From assembly GCF_002220095.1 (NCBI RefSeq), contig NZ_CP022372.1:211001-275000 (forward strand): DNA of 64,000 nucleotides. The letters are read 5' to 3'. A program made the position numbers and the translations under genes. Of this stretch, positions 29,144 through 37,494 are shown piece after piece. How positions within the stretch are numbered: the first letter of the stretch is position 1; each line of letters starts with the position of its first letter. The notes under the pieces are model-generated. The model was given only the letters and a program-made list of their open reading frames with translations. It was not told the DNA's origin and did no database searches. The DNA comes from Bosea sp. AS-1. GTDB lineage: Bacteria; Pseudomonadota; Alphaproteobacteria; Rhizobiales; Beijerinckiaceae.

Positions 29144-30409
29144 ATGAGCGAGACCGAACCGAAGAAACGCGGCTTCTTTTCGAGGCTGTTCGGACGTGAC
29201 GAGGAAGCGGCCAAGCCGGCACAGACCCCTGAGGCGGTTGTCGAACAGGCGCCGGAGCCTGTCGAAGAGCTGAAACCGGAAGGCGAGGAGGGCGTCGCTC
29301 CACCGGCCGCCAAGCCAGAAGCTCCCGTCGTCGGGACGCCGGCCCCGGAGCCGCTTGCGCTGCCCGCTTCAGTCGAAAGCGCCCCGCTCCCTGTGGAGCC
29401 GGAACCGGAACCCGAGGTTGCCGTCGCTCCGCAGCCCGAGCCTGCTGTCATTCCAGAACCTGCTCCCGCGCCCGTACAGCCGAAGCGGAGCTGGTGGCGC
29501 CGGCTGACGGAGGGGCTGTCGCGCACCTCCTCGGCGCTGACGACCGGCATCACCGACCTCTTCACCAAGCGCAAGCTCGATGCCGGCACGCTCGAAGACC
29601 TGGAAGACATCCTGATCCAGGCCGATCTAGGCCTGGCCACCTCGGCGCGGATCGCCAAGGCGGTCGGCGAGGGCCGCTACGACAAGCAGATCGATCCATC
29701 GGAGGTGAAGGCGATCCTGGCGCGCGAGGTCGAGACGATCCTGACGCCCGTCGCCCATCCGCTGGCGATCGATGCCACGAAAAAGCCGTTCGTGGTCCTG
29801 ATGGTCGGTGTCAATGGCTCCGGCAAGACCACGACGATCGGCAAGCTCGCGGCGAAGTTCCGCGCCGAGGGCAAGTCGGTGATGCTGGCGGCCGGCGATA
29901 CCTTCCGTGCCGCGGCCATAGAGCAGCTGCGCGTCTGGGGTGAGCGCACCGGCGCCGAGGTCGTTTTCGGCCAGCAGGGCGCGGATGCGGCGGGCCTTGC
30001 TTTCGAAGCATTGCAGAAGGCCAAGGCCAATGGCACCGACGTGCTGCTCGTCGACACGGCCGGACGGCTGCAGAACAAGCAGGGGCTGATGGACGAGCTT
30101 GCCAAGGTCGTGCGCGTCATTCGCAAGCAGGATGCGAGCGCTCCGCATGCGGCGCTGCTCGTGCTCGATGCCACCGTCGGACAGAACGCGATCAGCCAGG
30201 TCGAGGCCTTCCGCGAAACGGCGGGCGTGACCGGGCTTGTCATGACCAAGCTCGACGGTACGGCGCGCGGCGGCATTCTGGTGGCGCTGGCGGCGCAATT
30301 CGGCCTGCCGGTGCATTTCATCGGCGTCGGCGAGGGCGTCGAGGATCTGGAGCCATTCTCGGCGCGCGACTTTGCCCGCGCCGTGGCCGGGTTGGGAGAA
30401 GTGGCGTGA
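29144..30409 (+). CDS. ftsY: Signal recognition particle receptor FtsY
   Basis: SRP-receptor GTPase (421 aa) that docks ribosome-SRP complexes at the inner membrane. The N-terminal KKRGFFSRLFGRDEE lipid-binding helix is followed by an acidic/Pro-rich A domain to about residue 110, then the NG domain. G1 is GVNGSGKTTTIGKL near residue 223, G3 DTAGRLQNK, G4 TKLDGTARGG. ATG 29144 has AGG six bases upstream; ATG 29138 would be too close to it. Stop overlaps the next gene's GTG. Confidence 0.97.
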   Translation: MSETEPKKRGFFSRLFGRDEEAAKPAQTPEAVVEQAPEPVEELKPEGEEGVAPPAAKPEAPVVGTPAPEPLALPASVESAPLPVEPEPEPEVAVAPQPEPAVIPEPAPAPVQPKRSWWRRLTEGLSRTSSALTTGITDLFTKRKLDAGTLEDLEDILIQADLGLATSARIAKAVGEGRYDKQIDPSEVKAILAREVETILTPVAHPLAIDATKKPFVVLMVGVNGSGKTTTIGKLAAKFRAEGKSVMLAAGDTFRAAAIEQLRVWGERTGAEVVFGQQGADAAGLAFEALQKAKANGTDVLLVDTAGRLQNKQGLMDELAKVVRVIRKQDASAPHAALLVLDATVGQNAISQVEAFRETAGVTGLVMTKLDGTARGGILVALAAQFGLPVHFIGVGEGVEDLEPFSARDFARAVAGLGEVA

Positions 30410-31053
30410 GCGACGGCGCAAGCGAGACGACGCAGCAGGCTCCAGTCGAGGCAGCGAAGGGCAAGGCCGTCAGCCCCTTGCTCAAGCTCGCCCTGGAATT
30501 CGGGCCGCTCGCGATCTTCTTCTTCGCGAACTCCTACGGCGACCGGCTCTTTCATGTCGCCGAGGACCGGCGCATCTTTGTCGCCACCGGCATCTTCATC
30601 GTCGCCTCGCTGGTGGCGCTGGCCTTGTCGCGGGTCCTGATGGGCTATCTGCCGCGCATGGCGATCGTGAACGCCATCGTCGTCACGGTCTTCGGCGGAC
30701 TGACGCTGGCGCTGGACGACGCGTTCTTCATCAAGGTCAAGCCGACCATCGTGAACACGCTGTTCGGCTGCGTCCTGCTCGGCGGGCTGTTCTTCGGGAG
30801 ATCGCTGCTCTCCTTGGTGCTGGAGACGGTGCTGCAGCTCGACGAGGAGGGCTGGCGCAAGCTGACCTTCCGCTGGGGCCTGTTCTTCTTCGTGCTGGCG
30901 GCGCTGAACGAGGTGGTCTGGCGCACCCAGACCCAGGATTTCTGGGTCGCCTTCAAAGTCTGGGGCGTGATGCCGCTGACCATGCTGTTCGCATTGGCGC
31001 AGACACCCCTGATCCTGAAGCACGAGATCAAGCCGGCCAAGATCGAAGAATAG
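30406..31053 (+). CDS. yciB: Inner membrane-spanning septation protein A (YciB/IspZ family)
   Basis: Membrane protein of 215 aa with about six helices. Family motifs are LALEFGPLAIFFFANS near the N-terminus, IKVKPTIVNTLFG, WRKLTFRWGLFFFVLAALNEVVWR and FWVAFKVWGVMPLTMLF. YciB interacts with elongation and division machinery and influences septation. It starts with GTG overlapping the ftsY stop, so translation is coupled; ftsY-yciB is a common alphaproteobacterial pair. Confidence 0.93.
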   Translation: MSDGASETTQQAPVEAAKGKAVSPLLKLALEFGPLAIFFFANSYGDRLFHVAEDRRIFVATGIFIVASLVALALSRVLMGYLPRMAIVNAIVVTVFGGLTLALDDAFFIKVKPTIVNTLFGCVLLGGLFFGRSLLSLVLETVLQLDEEGWRKLTFRWGLFFFVLAALNEVVWRTQTQDFWVAFKVWGVMPLTMLFALAQTPLILKHEIKPAKIEE

Positions 31054-31070
31054 CGGCGAGAAGCTCCCTC

Positions 31071-31110
31071 TTGCCATTTGGCAAAATTATCTCCATTTTA
31101 TGCCAAATGG
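31071..31110. promoter_or_regulatory. Paired palindromic operator/promoter of the RES-Xre operon
   Basis: TTGCCATTTGGCAA (31071-31084) is a near-perfect palindrome, and TGCCAAATGG (31101-31110) is a second copy in inverted orientation; their centres are 29 bp apart. Between them lies AT-rich sequence suited to a -10 region. The second box ends 11 bp before the antitoxin ATG. This is the layout expected for autorepression by the Xre antitoxin (inference). Confidence 0.65.
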
Positions 31111-31121
31111 AGAGCAATGCT

Positions 31122-31535
31122 ATGAGCGCTCTGCTGCGCATCGAGACGGCCCAGCGTGATTTCGTTCCCGATCCGATCAGCGATGACGAGGCGGCTGCGA
31201 TGTTTCGCGCCGCCGTCAACCTGTTCCGGCTCTGGCGGATCACCGACGAGGAAGCGGCGGTGCTGATCGACCTGCCGGCACGGACCTATGCGCGCTGGAA
31301 GGCCGGCGGCGTGGGGCGGATCTCGCGCGACGGCAAGGCCCGGCTCTCGAACCTGATGGGCATCCACAAGGCGCTGCGCCTGATCTTCACCGAGCCGCAG
31401 CGCGGCTATGACTGGATCAAGTGCCCCAACAGGGAATTCGGCGGCAAATCGGCGCTCGACATCATGCTGGGTGGCGAGCTGACCGACCTGATGCGGGTGC
31501 GACGCCTGCTTGATGCCGAGCGGGGCGCCTGGTGA
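31122..31535 (+). CDS. Xre/MbcA/ParS-type antitoxin
   Basis: Antitoxin of 137 aa. The N-terminal two-thirds form an Xre-like helix-turn-helix region (FRLWRITDEEAAVLIDLPARTYARWKAG). The C-terminal Xre-MbcA-ParS toxin-binding domain (formerly DUF2384) reads ALRLIF...REFGGKSALDIMLGGELTDLMRVRRLLDAERG. GGAG sits 9 bases before ATG 31122. The stop overlaps the toxin GTG (4 bp), the usual coupling. It probably both inhibits the RES toxin and represses the operon through the palindromes just upstream. Confidence 0.92.
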   Translation: MSALLRIETAQRDFVPDPISDDEAAAMFRAAVNLFRLWRITDEEAAVLIDLPARTYARWKAGGVGRISRDGKARLSNLMGIHKALRLIFTEPQRGYDWIKCPNREFGGKSALDIMLGGELTDLMRVRRLLDAERGAW

Positions 31536-32245
31536 CCGATCCGGCGAGCCTGCCGATCACGCGCATCGCGTGGCGCGGGGCGGTCCGGATCATCCGCAGC
31601 ATCTTCCCGCCGATCGACCTGTTCGAGGACATCGCCGACCCGGCCGACTGGCCGCTGCTGATAGCGGCCGAACAGAAGACCAATCCGCGCCTGATGGAAA
31701 CGATCGGCAATCTCGATCTCGTTCCGCCCGAAAGACGTGTCTCTGGGGTGGGCGCGAGCTGGCTGATGGCGCCGTTCACCCATGTCAGCGTCGATCGGCC
31801 GAGTCGCTTCAGCGATGGCAGCTTCGGCGTGCTCTATATCGGCGATCGGTTCGATGTCGCGCTGCTGGAGACGGTGCATCACCATGCCCGCTTCATGCTG
31901 GCGACGGCGCAGCCGCCGGGGTGGACATCGCAATTCCGCGAGATCGTGCTCGATATCGAGGCCGAGCTGCATGATCTGCGCGGGTTGGGCGACGAGGCGG
32001 CAGAGCTGCTCGATCCGGTCGATTATGCGGAGAGCCAGCGGCTGGGCGAGAAACTCCGCGCGGCGGATTCGGAGGGCGTGGTCTACCCGAGCGTGCGCTG
32101 CCCGGGCGGAGAGTGCGCGGGGCTCTTCTATCCCGATCTTGCGAGCCATCCGGTGCAGGGCCGACATCTCGACTATCACTGGAACGGCGAACGGGTGGAC
32201 CTCTACCGGGATCGCAGTGCCGGAGAAGTCTACCGCATCGTGTGA
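31532..32245 (+). CDS. RES-domain NAD+-degrading toxin
   Basis: Toxin of 237 aa with a RES domain, an ADP-ribosyltransferase-like fold. Known members (MbcT, ParT, Res) hydrolyse or phosphorylyse NAD+ or modify host enzymes. The conserved Arg lies in RIAWRG at the N-terminus. RFSDGSFGVLYIGDRFDVALLETVHHHARF supplies the core and the Glu, and GVVYPSVRCPGG the Ser. GTG start overlaps the antitoxin stop. The domain appears intact, so the pair is likely functional. Base composition matches the neighbours. Confidence 0.92.
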   Translation: MTDPASLPITRIAWRGAVRIIRSIFPPIDLFEDIADPADWPLLIAAEQKTNPRLMETIGNLDLVPPERRVSGVGASWLMAPFTHVSVDRPSRFSDGSFGVLYIGDRFDVALLETVHHHARFMLATAQPPGWTSQFREIVLDIEAELHDLRGLGDEAAELLDPVDYAESQRLGEKLRAADSEGVVYPSVRCPGGECAGLFYPDLASHPVQGRHLDYHWNGERVDLYRDRSAGEVYRIV

Positions 32246-32264
32246 CGGCCTTGGCGTGAATGCG

Positions 32265-32489
32265 TCAATCGCCCGGCTGGCGCATCTGCGTCACCTTGTA
32301 GATGCGTCCCGCTGCATCATAGGTGGTCCATTCGCCAACCTGCTCGCCCCTCTCGAAATGGCCGGAGCGCAGCTTGGTTCCGTCCTTGCGGAACCACTCC
32401 CAGTAGCCGGTGGGCAGGTCGTCCAGGGTCTGGCCGCGCGCCCACAGGCTGCCATCCTTGTGGCGCTTCTCGAAGGGAATCGGCGTCAC
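32265..32489 (-). CDS. Small MORN/YwqK-like repeat protein
   Basis: A 74-residue protein rich in aromatic and charged residues. It holds about two MORN-like repeats: GSLWARGQTLDDLPTGYWEWFRKDGTKLRSGHF and GEQVGEWTTYDAAGRIYKVTQM. The spacing resembles the YwqK-type repeat family, in which the name antitoxin is historical. The GTG start at 32489 has a strong GGGAGG six bases upstream and was preferred over an ATG at 32582 lying within the next gene. Function unknown; its convergence on the RES-Xre operon is probably coincidental. Confidence 0.72.
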   Translation of the reverse strand: MTPIPFEKRHKDGSLWARGQTLDDLPTGYWEWFRKDGTKLRSGHFERGEQVGEWTTYDAAGRIYKVTQMRQPGD

Positions 32490-32532
32490 GATCGCCTCCC
32501 GGCAAAGACCTCCGCCAATGCGGAGGTATCCG

Positions 32533-33318
32533 CTATTTCGGCGCCAGCCGGATCGCGCCGTCGAGGCGGATTGAGGTGCCATTCAGCATGTCGTTCTCGA
32601 TGATGCCGCGAGCGAGCGCGGCGTACTCCTCGGGCTTGCCGAGGCGCGACGGGTGCGGCACCGAAACGGCGAGCGAGGCCTTGGCCTCCTCGGGCAGGCC
32701 GGCGAACATCGGCGTCTCGAACAGGCCGGGCATGATGGTGACGATACGGATGCCGAGCTGGGCCAGATCGCGCGCGATCGGCAGCGTCATGCCGGCGACG
32801 CCAGCCTTGGAGGCCGCATAGGCCGCCTGGCCGATCTGGCCGTCCTCGGCCGCGACCGACGCCGTGCAGATGATGACGCCGCGGCCGCCATCGGCCGTGA
32901 TCGGGTCCAGCCCGGCCAGTGCCGCAGCCGATTTGGCGATGATGCGAAAGGTGCCGACGAGGTTGATCGCAACGGCCTTCTCGAAGGTCGCGGTGTCGTG
33001 GGCGATCAATTCGCCCGTGTCGCGCTTCTTTGAGACGACGCGGCGACCGGGGGCGATACCCGCGCAGTTGACGATGATGCGGGCGATGCCATGGGCGGCC
33101 CGGGCCTTGGCCAGCGCTTCATCGACGGAGGCCTCGCTGGTGACGTCGCAGGCGCAGAACACGCCACCGATGTCCCTGGCGATCGCCTCGCCGCGCTCGG
33201 CGTTGAGGTCGAGCAGCGCGACCTTGACGCCCTGGCTCGCCAGCATGCGTGCAGTCGCCTCGCCGAGGCCGGATGCGCCGCCTGTGACGATGGCGGCAAG
33301 GGAGGAATCGAGTTTCAT
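32533..33318 (-). CDS. Short-chain dehydrogenase, 3-hydroxyacyl-CoA dehydrogenase-like (HSD10 type)
   Basis: NAD-dependent SDR of 261 aa. The Rossmann motif is AIVTGGASGLGEATARML; NCAGIAPG follows. The catalytic triad is Ser in CTASVAAEDGQIGQ, with Tyr and Lys in AAYAASKAG. The overall pattern, including NGTSIRLDGAIRLAPK at the end, matches the HSD17B10-type 3-hydroxyacyl- or 3-hydroxy-2-methylbutyryl-CoA dehydrogenases of beta-oxidation and isoleucine breakdown. Substrate choice is inferred. Located between the MORN-like gene and a DUF1232 gene. Confidence 0.9.
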   Translation of the reverse strand: MKLDSSLAAIVTGGASGLGEATARMLASQGVKVALLDLNAERGEAIARDIGGVFCACDVTSEASVDEALAKARAAHGIARIIVNCAGIAPGRRVVSKKRDTGELIAHDTATFEKAVAINLVGTFRIIAKSAAALAGLDPITADGGRGVIICTASVAAEDGQIGQAAYAASKAGVAGMTLPIARDLAQLGIRIVTIMPGLFETPMFAGLPEEAKASLAVSVPHPSRLGKPEEYAALARGIIENDMLNGTSIRLDGAIRLAPK

Positions 33319-33498
33319 GGCGCGTTTCCCTGACGTCCTGATTGTCGATCCGGTTTAGAGGGCGCGCGCCGCCGCTCCAAGCGGGTTTTCAGGCAGGCCC
33401 CTTGTGCAGGATTGCGGCGGGGCCATCTTTCGACATGGCGCGCCCGGACGAGGCGCGGGATCATTCGCGTCGTCGGACGCGAAAGGAATGAGACAGGA

Positions 33499-33873
33499 AT
33501 GAGCCAGGGGTTCAGCGCCCGCTTCAGCCGCGAGGAGATGGAGGCGATCCGCAAGAGCCTGCGCGACGAGGCGAAGTTCGGGACCGATTTCATGGCCCGG
33601 CTCAAGCGCGTCGCGAAGCGTATTCCCTTTGCCGAGGATCTGCTGGCGGCGTGGTTCTGCGCGCGTGATCCAGCGACGCCACGGCGCGTCCGGCTGACGC
33701 TGCTCGCAGCGCTCGGCTATTTCGTGCTGCCGATGGATGCAATCCCGGACATCATGCCGCTGATTGGCTTCACCGACGACGCGGCGGTGATCGCAGCCGC
33801 CATCGCCGCGGTGGCGGGTTCGATCAAGCCCGAGCATCGCGAGCGCGCAAAAACGGCGCTGTCCGATCTCTGA
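33499..33873 (+). CDS. YkvA family (DUF1232) membrane protein
   Basis: A 124-residue protein with the DUF1232 core: RVRLTLLAALGYFVLPMDAIPDIMPLIGFTDDAAVIAAAIAAVAG, a hydrophobic hairpin containing the invariant P-DAIPD-P-G-DD pattern. It is probably membrane-associated; function unknown. AGGA precedes ATG 33499. Divergent from the SDR gene and convergent with the quinone oxidoreductase gene. Confidence 0.9.
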   Translation: MSQGFSARFSREEMEAIRKSLRDEAKFGTDFMARLKRVAKRIPFAEDLLAAWFCARDPATPRRVRLTLLAALGYFVLPMDAIPDIMPLIGFTDDAAVIAAAIAAVAGSIKPEHRERAKTALSDL

Positions 33874-33879
33874 GGCTAT

Positions 33880-34854
33880 TCAGAAGGTCAGCACGACCTT
33901 GCCTTTGGCTTGGCGGTTGCCGATCAGTGCATAGGCTTCCGTCCAGCGCTCGACAGGGATCGCAGCGTGGACATGGGCGCGGATATGCCCACTGGCCGCC
34001 CACTCCAGCAGGCGCTCCATGTTGCGGCGGTGCGCGGCCGGTTCGCGGGCGACGAACTCGCCCCAGAATACCCCGCGCATGTCGCAGCCCTTCAGCAGCA
34101 GCAGATTGAGCGGGATCCTCGGAATGGTGCCGCCGGCGAAGCCGACAACGAGGTAACGCCCCTCCCAGGCCATGGAGCGCAGGGCCGGTTCGGCGAGCTC
34201 GCCGCCGACCGTATCGTAGAGCACGTCGACGCCGCGCCCCTCCGTGATGCGCTTCAGCGCAGCACGGATGTCATCGGTTCCATAGTTGGTCTCCTCCTGG
34301 GCCCCATGCTCGCGGGCGAGTGCGAGCTTGTCCGGCGAGGAGGCGCAGGCAATGACGTGAGCGCCGAGCAAGGCGCCGATCTCGACAGCGGCAAGCCCCG
34401 CGCCGCCCGAAGCGCCGAGGATCGCGAGCGTTTCTCCCGCCTTCAGCCCGGCGCGTTGGATCAGCCCGTGCATGGCCGTGCCGTAGGTGACGAAAAGGCC
34501 GGCGGCCTGCGCATCTGAAAGCTTCTCCGGGATCCGGACCAGTGCTTCGGCCGGGACCGCGACCTTTTCACGCGCGGCGCCGAAGCCGAGCCAGGCTGCG
34601 ACGCGCTCGCCCACCTGCCAGCCGGCGACGCCCTCGCCGACGGCGGCGATGGTGCCGGCGCATTCGGCCGAGGGCGAGAAGGGTAGGGCTGGCTTGGTCT
34701 GGTAGCGATTCTCGATGATCAGCGTGTCGAAAAAGTTCAGCGCCGCGGCACTGACGGCGACGACGACCTCACCCGGGCCGGGCACAGGTTCCGGCAGGTC
34801 CCGGATGACCAGTTCCTCGGCTGGGCCGTGATGTTCGCAGAGAAGGGCTTTCAT
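33880..34854 (-). CDS. NADPH:quinone oxidoreductase family (zinc-independent MDR)
   Basis: Medium-chain dehydrogenase/reductase of 324 aa. The catalytic domain begins MKALLCEHHGPAEELVIRDLPEPVPGPGEVVVAV. The NADPH-binding Rossmann motif is LAILGASGGAGLAAVEIGALLGAHVIA near residues 140-165. The structural-zinc cysteine cluster is absent, so it belongs to the quinone oxidoreductase/acyl-CoA reductase branch. ATG 34854 was chosen because homology starts at MKALL; the upstream ATG at 34899 adds 15 unrelated residues. Confidence 0.92.
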   Translation of the reverse strand: MKALLCEHHGPAEELVIRDLPEPVPGPGEVVVAVSAAALNFFDTLIIENRYQTKPALPFSPSAECAGTIAAVGEGVAGWQVGERVAAWLGFGAAREKVAVPAEALVRIPEKLSDAQAAGLFVTYGTAMHGLIQRAGLKAGETLAILGASGGAGLAAVEIGALLGAHVIACASSPDKLALAREHGAQEETNYGTDDIRAALKRITEGRGVDVLYDTVGGELAEPALRSMAWEGRYLVVGFAGGTIPRIPLNLLLLKGCDMRGVFWGEFVAREPAAHRRNMERLLEWAASGHIRAHVHAAIPVERWTEAYALIGNRQAKGKVVLTF

Positions 34855-35045
34855 CGCTTTTCCGTCGCCGCTTTCCCGAAGGGGAGATCGTGCCATCACG
34901 TGCTTGCCGACGTAACAGCCTGGTGCCCCAAGCTCATTCGCATTTTTGCCAGGATCGTGACACTCTATGCCGCCGCCCCGCGCGGTCCACTCCCTGAACG
35001 GGTGGTAAACGCGGTATTAAGATTTTTAGTGACTGATGGCGGTCC

Positions 35046-35648
35046 ATGATCAGCTCCTTCTTCTCCCTTCGCGACGCCGCTTTTTTCCGCTTCGCAGCTG
35101 CGCTCGGCCTGACGGCCGGGTTGCTGGGCCTGGTGACGTTGCCGGCGCAGGCCGCACCGGCCAAGCCGAAGCCCGCTGCGGCGGCTCCGGCTGCCAGCTC
35201 CGGCCAGGGGCAGGCCATGCTCCTGGAGACGGCCGGCAAGTGGCAGGCCTTCTCCTCGCAGCAAGGCCGCTCGAAGGTCTGCTATGCGCTTTCCAAGGCC
35301 GAAAGCCGTTCGCCAGCCAATCTCAAGGATGTCGAGGGGCTGCTCTTCGTCTCCAACCGTCCGGGCGAAGGCGTGCGCAACGAGATCAGCTTCGTCATGA
35401 ACTTCGACGTCAAGGAAGGCGTCGAGCATCAGGCGATCATCGGCAATGACCGCTTCGCCCTGGTGGCGAAGGGCAAGAACATGTGGCTGAAGAACCCCGC
35501 CGAAGAGCCGCGCATGCTCGATTCGCTGCGCCGCGGCTCCGGCCTTGAGATCAAGGCCACCTCCAAGCGCGGCAACGCGACCAGCGACAAATATTCGCTC
35601 TCGGGCATGACACAGGCCGTGAAGCGGGCCGAGGACGCCTGCAAGTAG
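35046..35648 (+). CDS. Invasion-associated locus B (IalB) family exported protein
   Basis: Periplasmic protein of 200 aa. Signal peptide to about residue 36 (...LLGLVTLPAQAAPAKP), then an Ala/Pro/Lys linker and an IalB domain: WQAFSSQQGRSKVCYALSKAESR, EISFVMNFDVKEGVEHQAIIG, and two Cys (SKVCYA and the C-terminal EDACK). IalB was named in Bartonella, but the family is general in Hyphomicrobiales and its biochemical role is unknown. Stand-alone gene 114 bp before rlmN. Confidence 0.85.
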   Translation: MISSFFSLRDAAFFRFAAALGLTAGLLGLVTLPAQAAPAKPKPAAAAPAASSGQGQAMLLETAGKWQAFSSQQGRSKVCYALSKAESRSPANLKDVEGLLFVSNRPGEGVRNEISFVMNFDVKEGVEHQAIIGNDRFALVAKGKNMWLKNPAEEPRMLDSLRRGSGLEIKATSKRGNATSDKYSLSGMTQAVKRAEDACK

Positions 35649-35761
35649 GGCGGCGCGCCGCCGCAAGCCTGCCGACAGCGGTGGGATTTCCGGTTTTGTC
35701 GCGATTGTGCTAGGAAGCCGGCGAAAGCCGCCCTTCCAATGCCGGCGACGACAGAGCTCCG

Positions 35762-36991
35762 ATGACCGTGCCCGTTTCCGAAATGGCCGCCCCCGCGGCC
35801 GATATCGCTTTGCGGCGCCCCTCCCTAGTCGGGCGCACCCGCGCCGGCATGGCCGAGGCGCTGGCCGAGATCGGGGTTCCCGAGAAGGAGCGGCGCATGC
35901 GCGTCGGCCAGCTCTGGAACTGGGTCTACCATTACGGTGTGCGCGATTTCGACGCGATGACCACCATCGGCAAGGGCCTGAGAGCTCAGCTCGCCGAGCG
36001 TTTTTCGCTCGACCTGCCCGAGGTCACGGCTGAGCAAGTCTCGACCGACGGCACGCGCAAATGGCTGCTCCGGATGCCGCCAGCCGGCCCGCGCGACCGC
36101 GGCGCCGAGATCGAATGCGTCTACATCCCCGAGGTCGATCGCGGCACGCTCTGCGTCTCCAGCCAGGTCGGCTGCACCTTGACCTGCACCTTCTGTCACA
36201 CCGGTACGCAGCGCCTGGTGCGCAACCTCAAGACCGAGGAGATCGTCGCGCAACTGATGGTCGCGCGCGAACGGCTTGGCGATTTCCCGAACCGTAAGGC
36301 GCCGGACGGCGCTTTCGTTCCCAATGATGGCGGACGCTTCGTCTCAAATATCGTCTTCATGGGGATGGGCGAGCCGCTCTACAATTTCGATGGCGTGCGC
36401 GACGCCATCGACGTGATCTCCGACGACCAGGGCCTCTCGCTCGGGCGGCGGCGCATCACCGTCTCGACCTCCGGCGTGGTGCCGCAGATTGGCCCGCTCG
36501 GCGACGAGATGGGCACGATGCTGGCGATCTCGCTGCATGCGGTGCGCGACGATCTGCGCAACGAGCTGGTACCGCTCAACAAGAAATATCCGATCAAGGA
36601 CCTGCTCGAGGCTTGCCGGAACTATCCCGGCCTGTCGAACGCGAAACGCATCACCTTCGAGTACGTCATGCTGAAGGGCGTGAACGACTCGGATGCCGAG
36701 GCGCGCGAGCTGGTGCGGCTCCTCAAGGGCATCCCGGCGAAGATCAACCTGATCCCGTTCAATCCCTGGCCCGGCACGAAATACGAATGCTCTGACTGGG
36801 AGCGGATCGAACGCTTCTCCGAGATCGTTTTCCGCGCCGGATACGCCTCGCCGGTGCGAACTCCGCGCGGGCGCGACATCCTCGCCGCCTGTGGGCAGCT
36901 CAAGAGCGAGACGGAAAAGCTTTCCGCCCGAGCCCGGCTGCTGCTGGAGCAGGAAGAGGCCGGGGCAACCCCGGCCGTGGCGGCGGAGTAG
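35762..36991 (+). CDS. rlmN: Dual-specificity 23S rRNA/tRNA adenine-C2 methyltransferase
   Basis: Radical SAM enzyme (409 aa) making m2A2503 in 23S rRNA and m2A37 in some tRNAs. The iron-sulfur cluster cysteines are C138, C142 and C145 ([11 protein letters not shown]). [15 protein letters not shown] and [11 protein letters not shown] are core motifs, and the resolving C-terminal Cys is in [10 protein letters not shown]. The N-terminal helical domain carries [23 protein letters not shown]. Followed after 5 bp by a small membrane-protein gene. Confidence 0.96.
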   Translation: MTVPVSEMAAPAADIALRRPSLVGRTRAGMAEALAEIGVPEKERRMRVGQLWNWVYHYGVRDFDAMTTIGKGLRAQLAERFSLDLPEVTAEQVSTDGTRKWLLRMPPAGPRDRGAEIECVYIPEVDRGTLCVSSQVGCTLTCTFCHTGTQRLVRNLKTEEIVAQLMVARERLGDFPNRKAPDGAFVPNDGGRFVSNIVFMGMGEPLYNFDGVRDAIDVISDDQGLSLGRRRITVSTSGVVPQIGPLGDEMGTMLAISLHAVRDDLRNELVPLNKKYPIKDLLEACRNYPGLSNAKRITFEYVMLKGVNDSDAEARELVRLLKGIPAKINLIPFNPWPGTKYECSDWERIERFSEIVFRAGYASPVRTPRGRDILAACGQLKSETEKLSARARLLLEQEEAGATPAVAAE

Positions 36992-36996
36992 CCCGT

Positions 36997-37491
36997 TTGG
37001 CACTGCGCTGGCTGCTGCTCGTTCCCTTCGCCTGCCTCGTCGCCATGGGTGCGGGGCTGTTCTTTCTGACCGCCGCCAGCGTCGCCTCGCCGGCGGTGGC
37101 GCTGCTGATCGGGGGCGGCATCGAGCGCCTGCTCGATATCGTCTTCGGGCTGGCCGAGAGCGGTGTCGATCCGACGCCCGCCGCCCAGGCGGCCTTCTCG
37201 CTGATCGGACGGCTTGGATTCGCGATCATCGTGGCGCCGGTCGTGCTGGTCGCGGTCGGCTCGGAACTGTTCCGGTTGCGCAGCGGGCTCTTCCAGAGCG
37301 GGTTGACGGGTCTGCTCGCGGCTCTTCTGCCGCTCGCGATGCTGCGGCTGGCGCGCGCGCCGAGCTCGGCCGAACTGCAGATCATCTCCGGGCTGTTCCT
37401 GGTCGGCGCGGCGACAGGGTTCGTCTACTGGCTGATCGCGGGGCGCGGGGCCGGCGGCGACAAACGCCCGGCCGACCCCGTTACGCGCTGA
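36997..37491 (+). CDS. Hypothetical membrane protein
   Basis: A 164-residue hydrophobic protein with about four predicted helices: LLLVPFACLVAMGAGLFFLTAAS, RLGFAIIVAPVVLVAVGSEL, LTGLLAALLPLAMLRLA and LQIISGLFLVGAATGFVYWLIAG. It ends in a short charged tail. The TTG start lies 5 bp after the rlmN stop, so it is probably in that operon. I do not recognise a family; similar small proteins follow rlmN in related bacteria, but no function follows from that. Confidence 0.7.
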   Translation: MALRWLLLVPFACLVAMGAGLFFLTAASVASPAVALLIGGGIERLLDIVFGLAESGVDPTPAAQAAFSLIGRLGFAIIVAPVVLVAVGSELFRLRSGLFQSGLTGLLAALLPLAMLRLARAPSSAELQIISGLFLVGAATGFVYWLIAGRGAGGDKRPADPVTR

Positions 37492-37494
37492 TCT

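Noticed and set aside
32265..32582. Longer 105-codon version of the MORN-like gene starting at 32582
   Set aside because: It would extend into the SDR gene and lacks a ribosome site; the GTG at 32489 has a strong one and the repeat homology starts there.
34901..34920. CACGTG core near the quinone oxidoreductase start, considered as a third parS site
   Set aside because: The flanks (AT before and CT after) do not extend the palindrome and do not match the parS arms.
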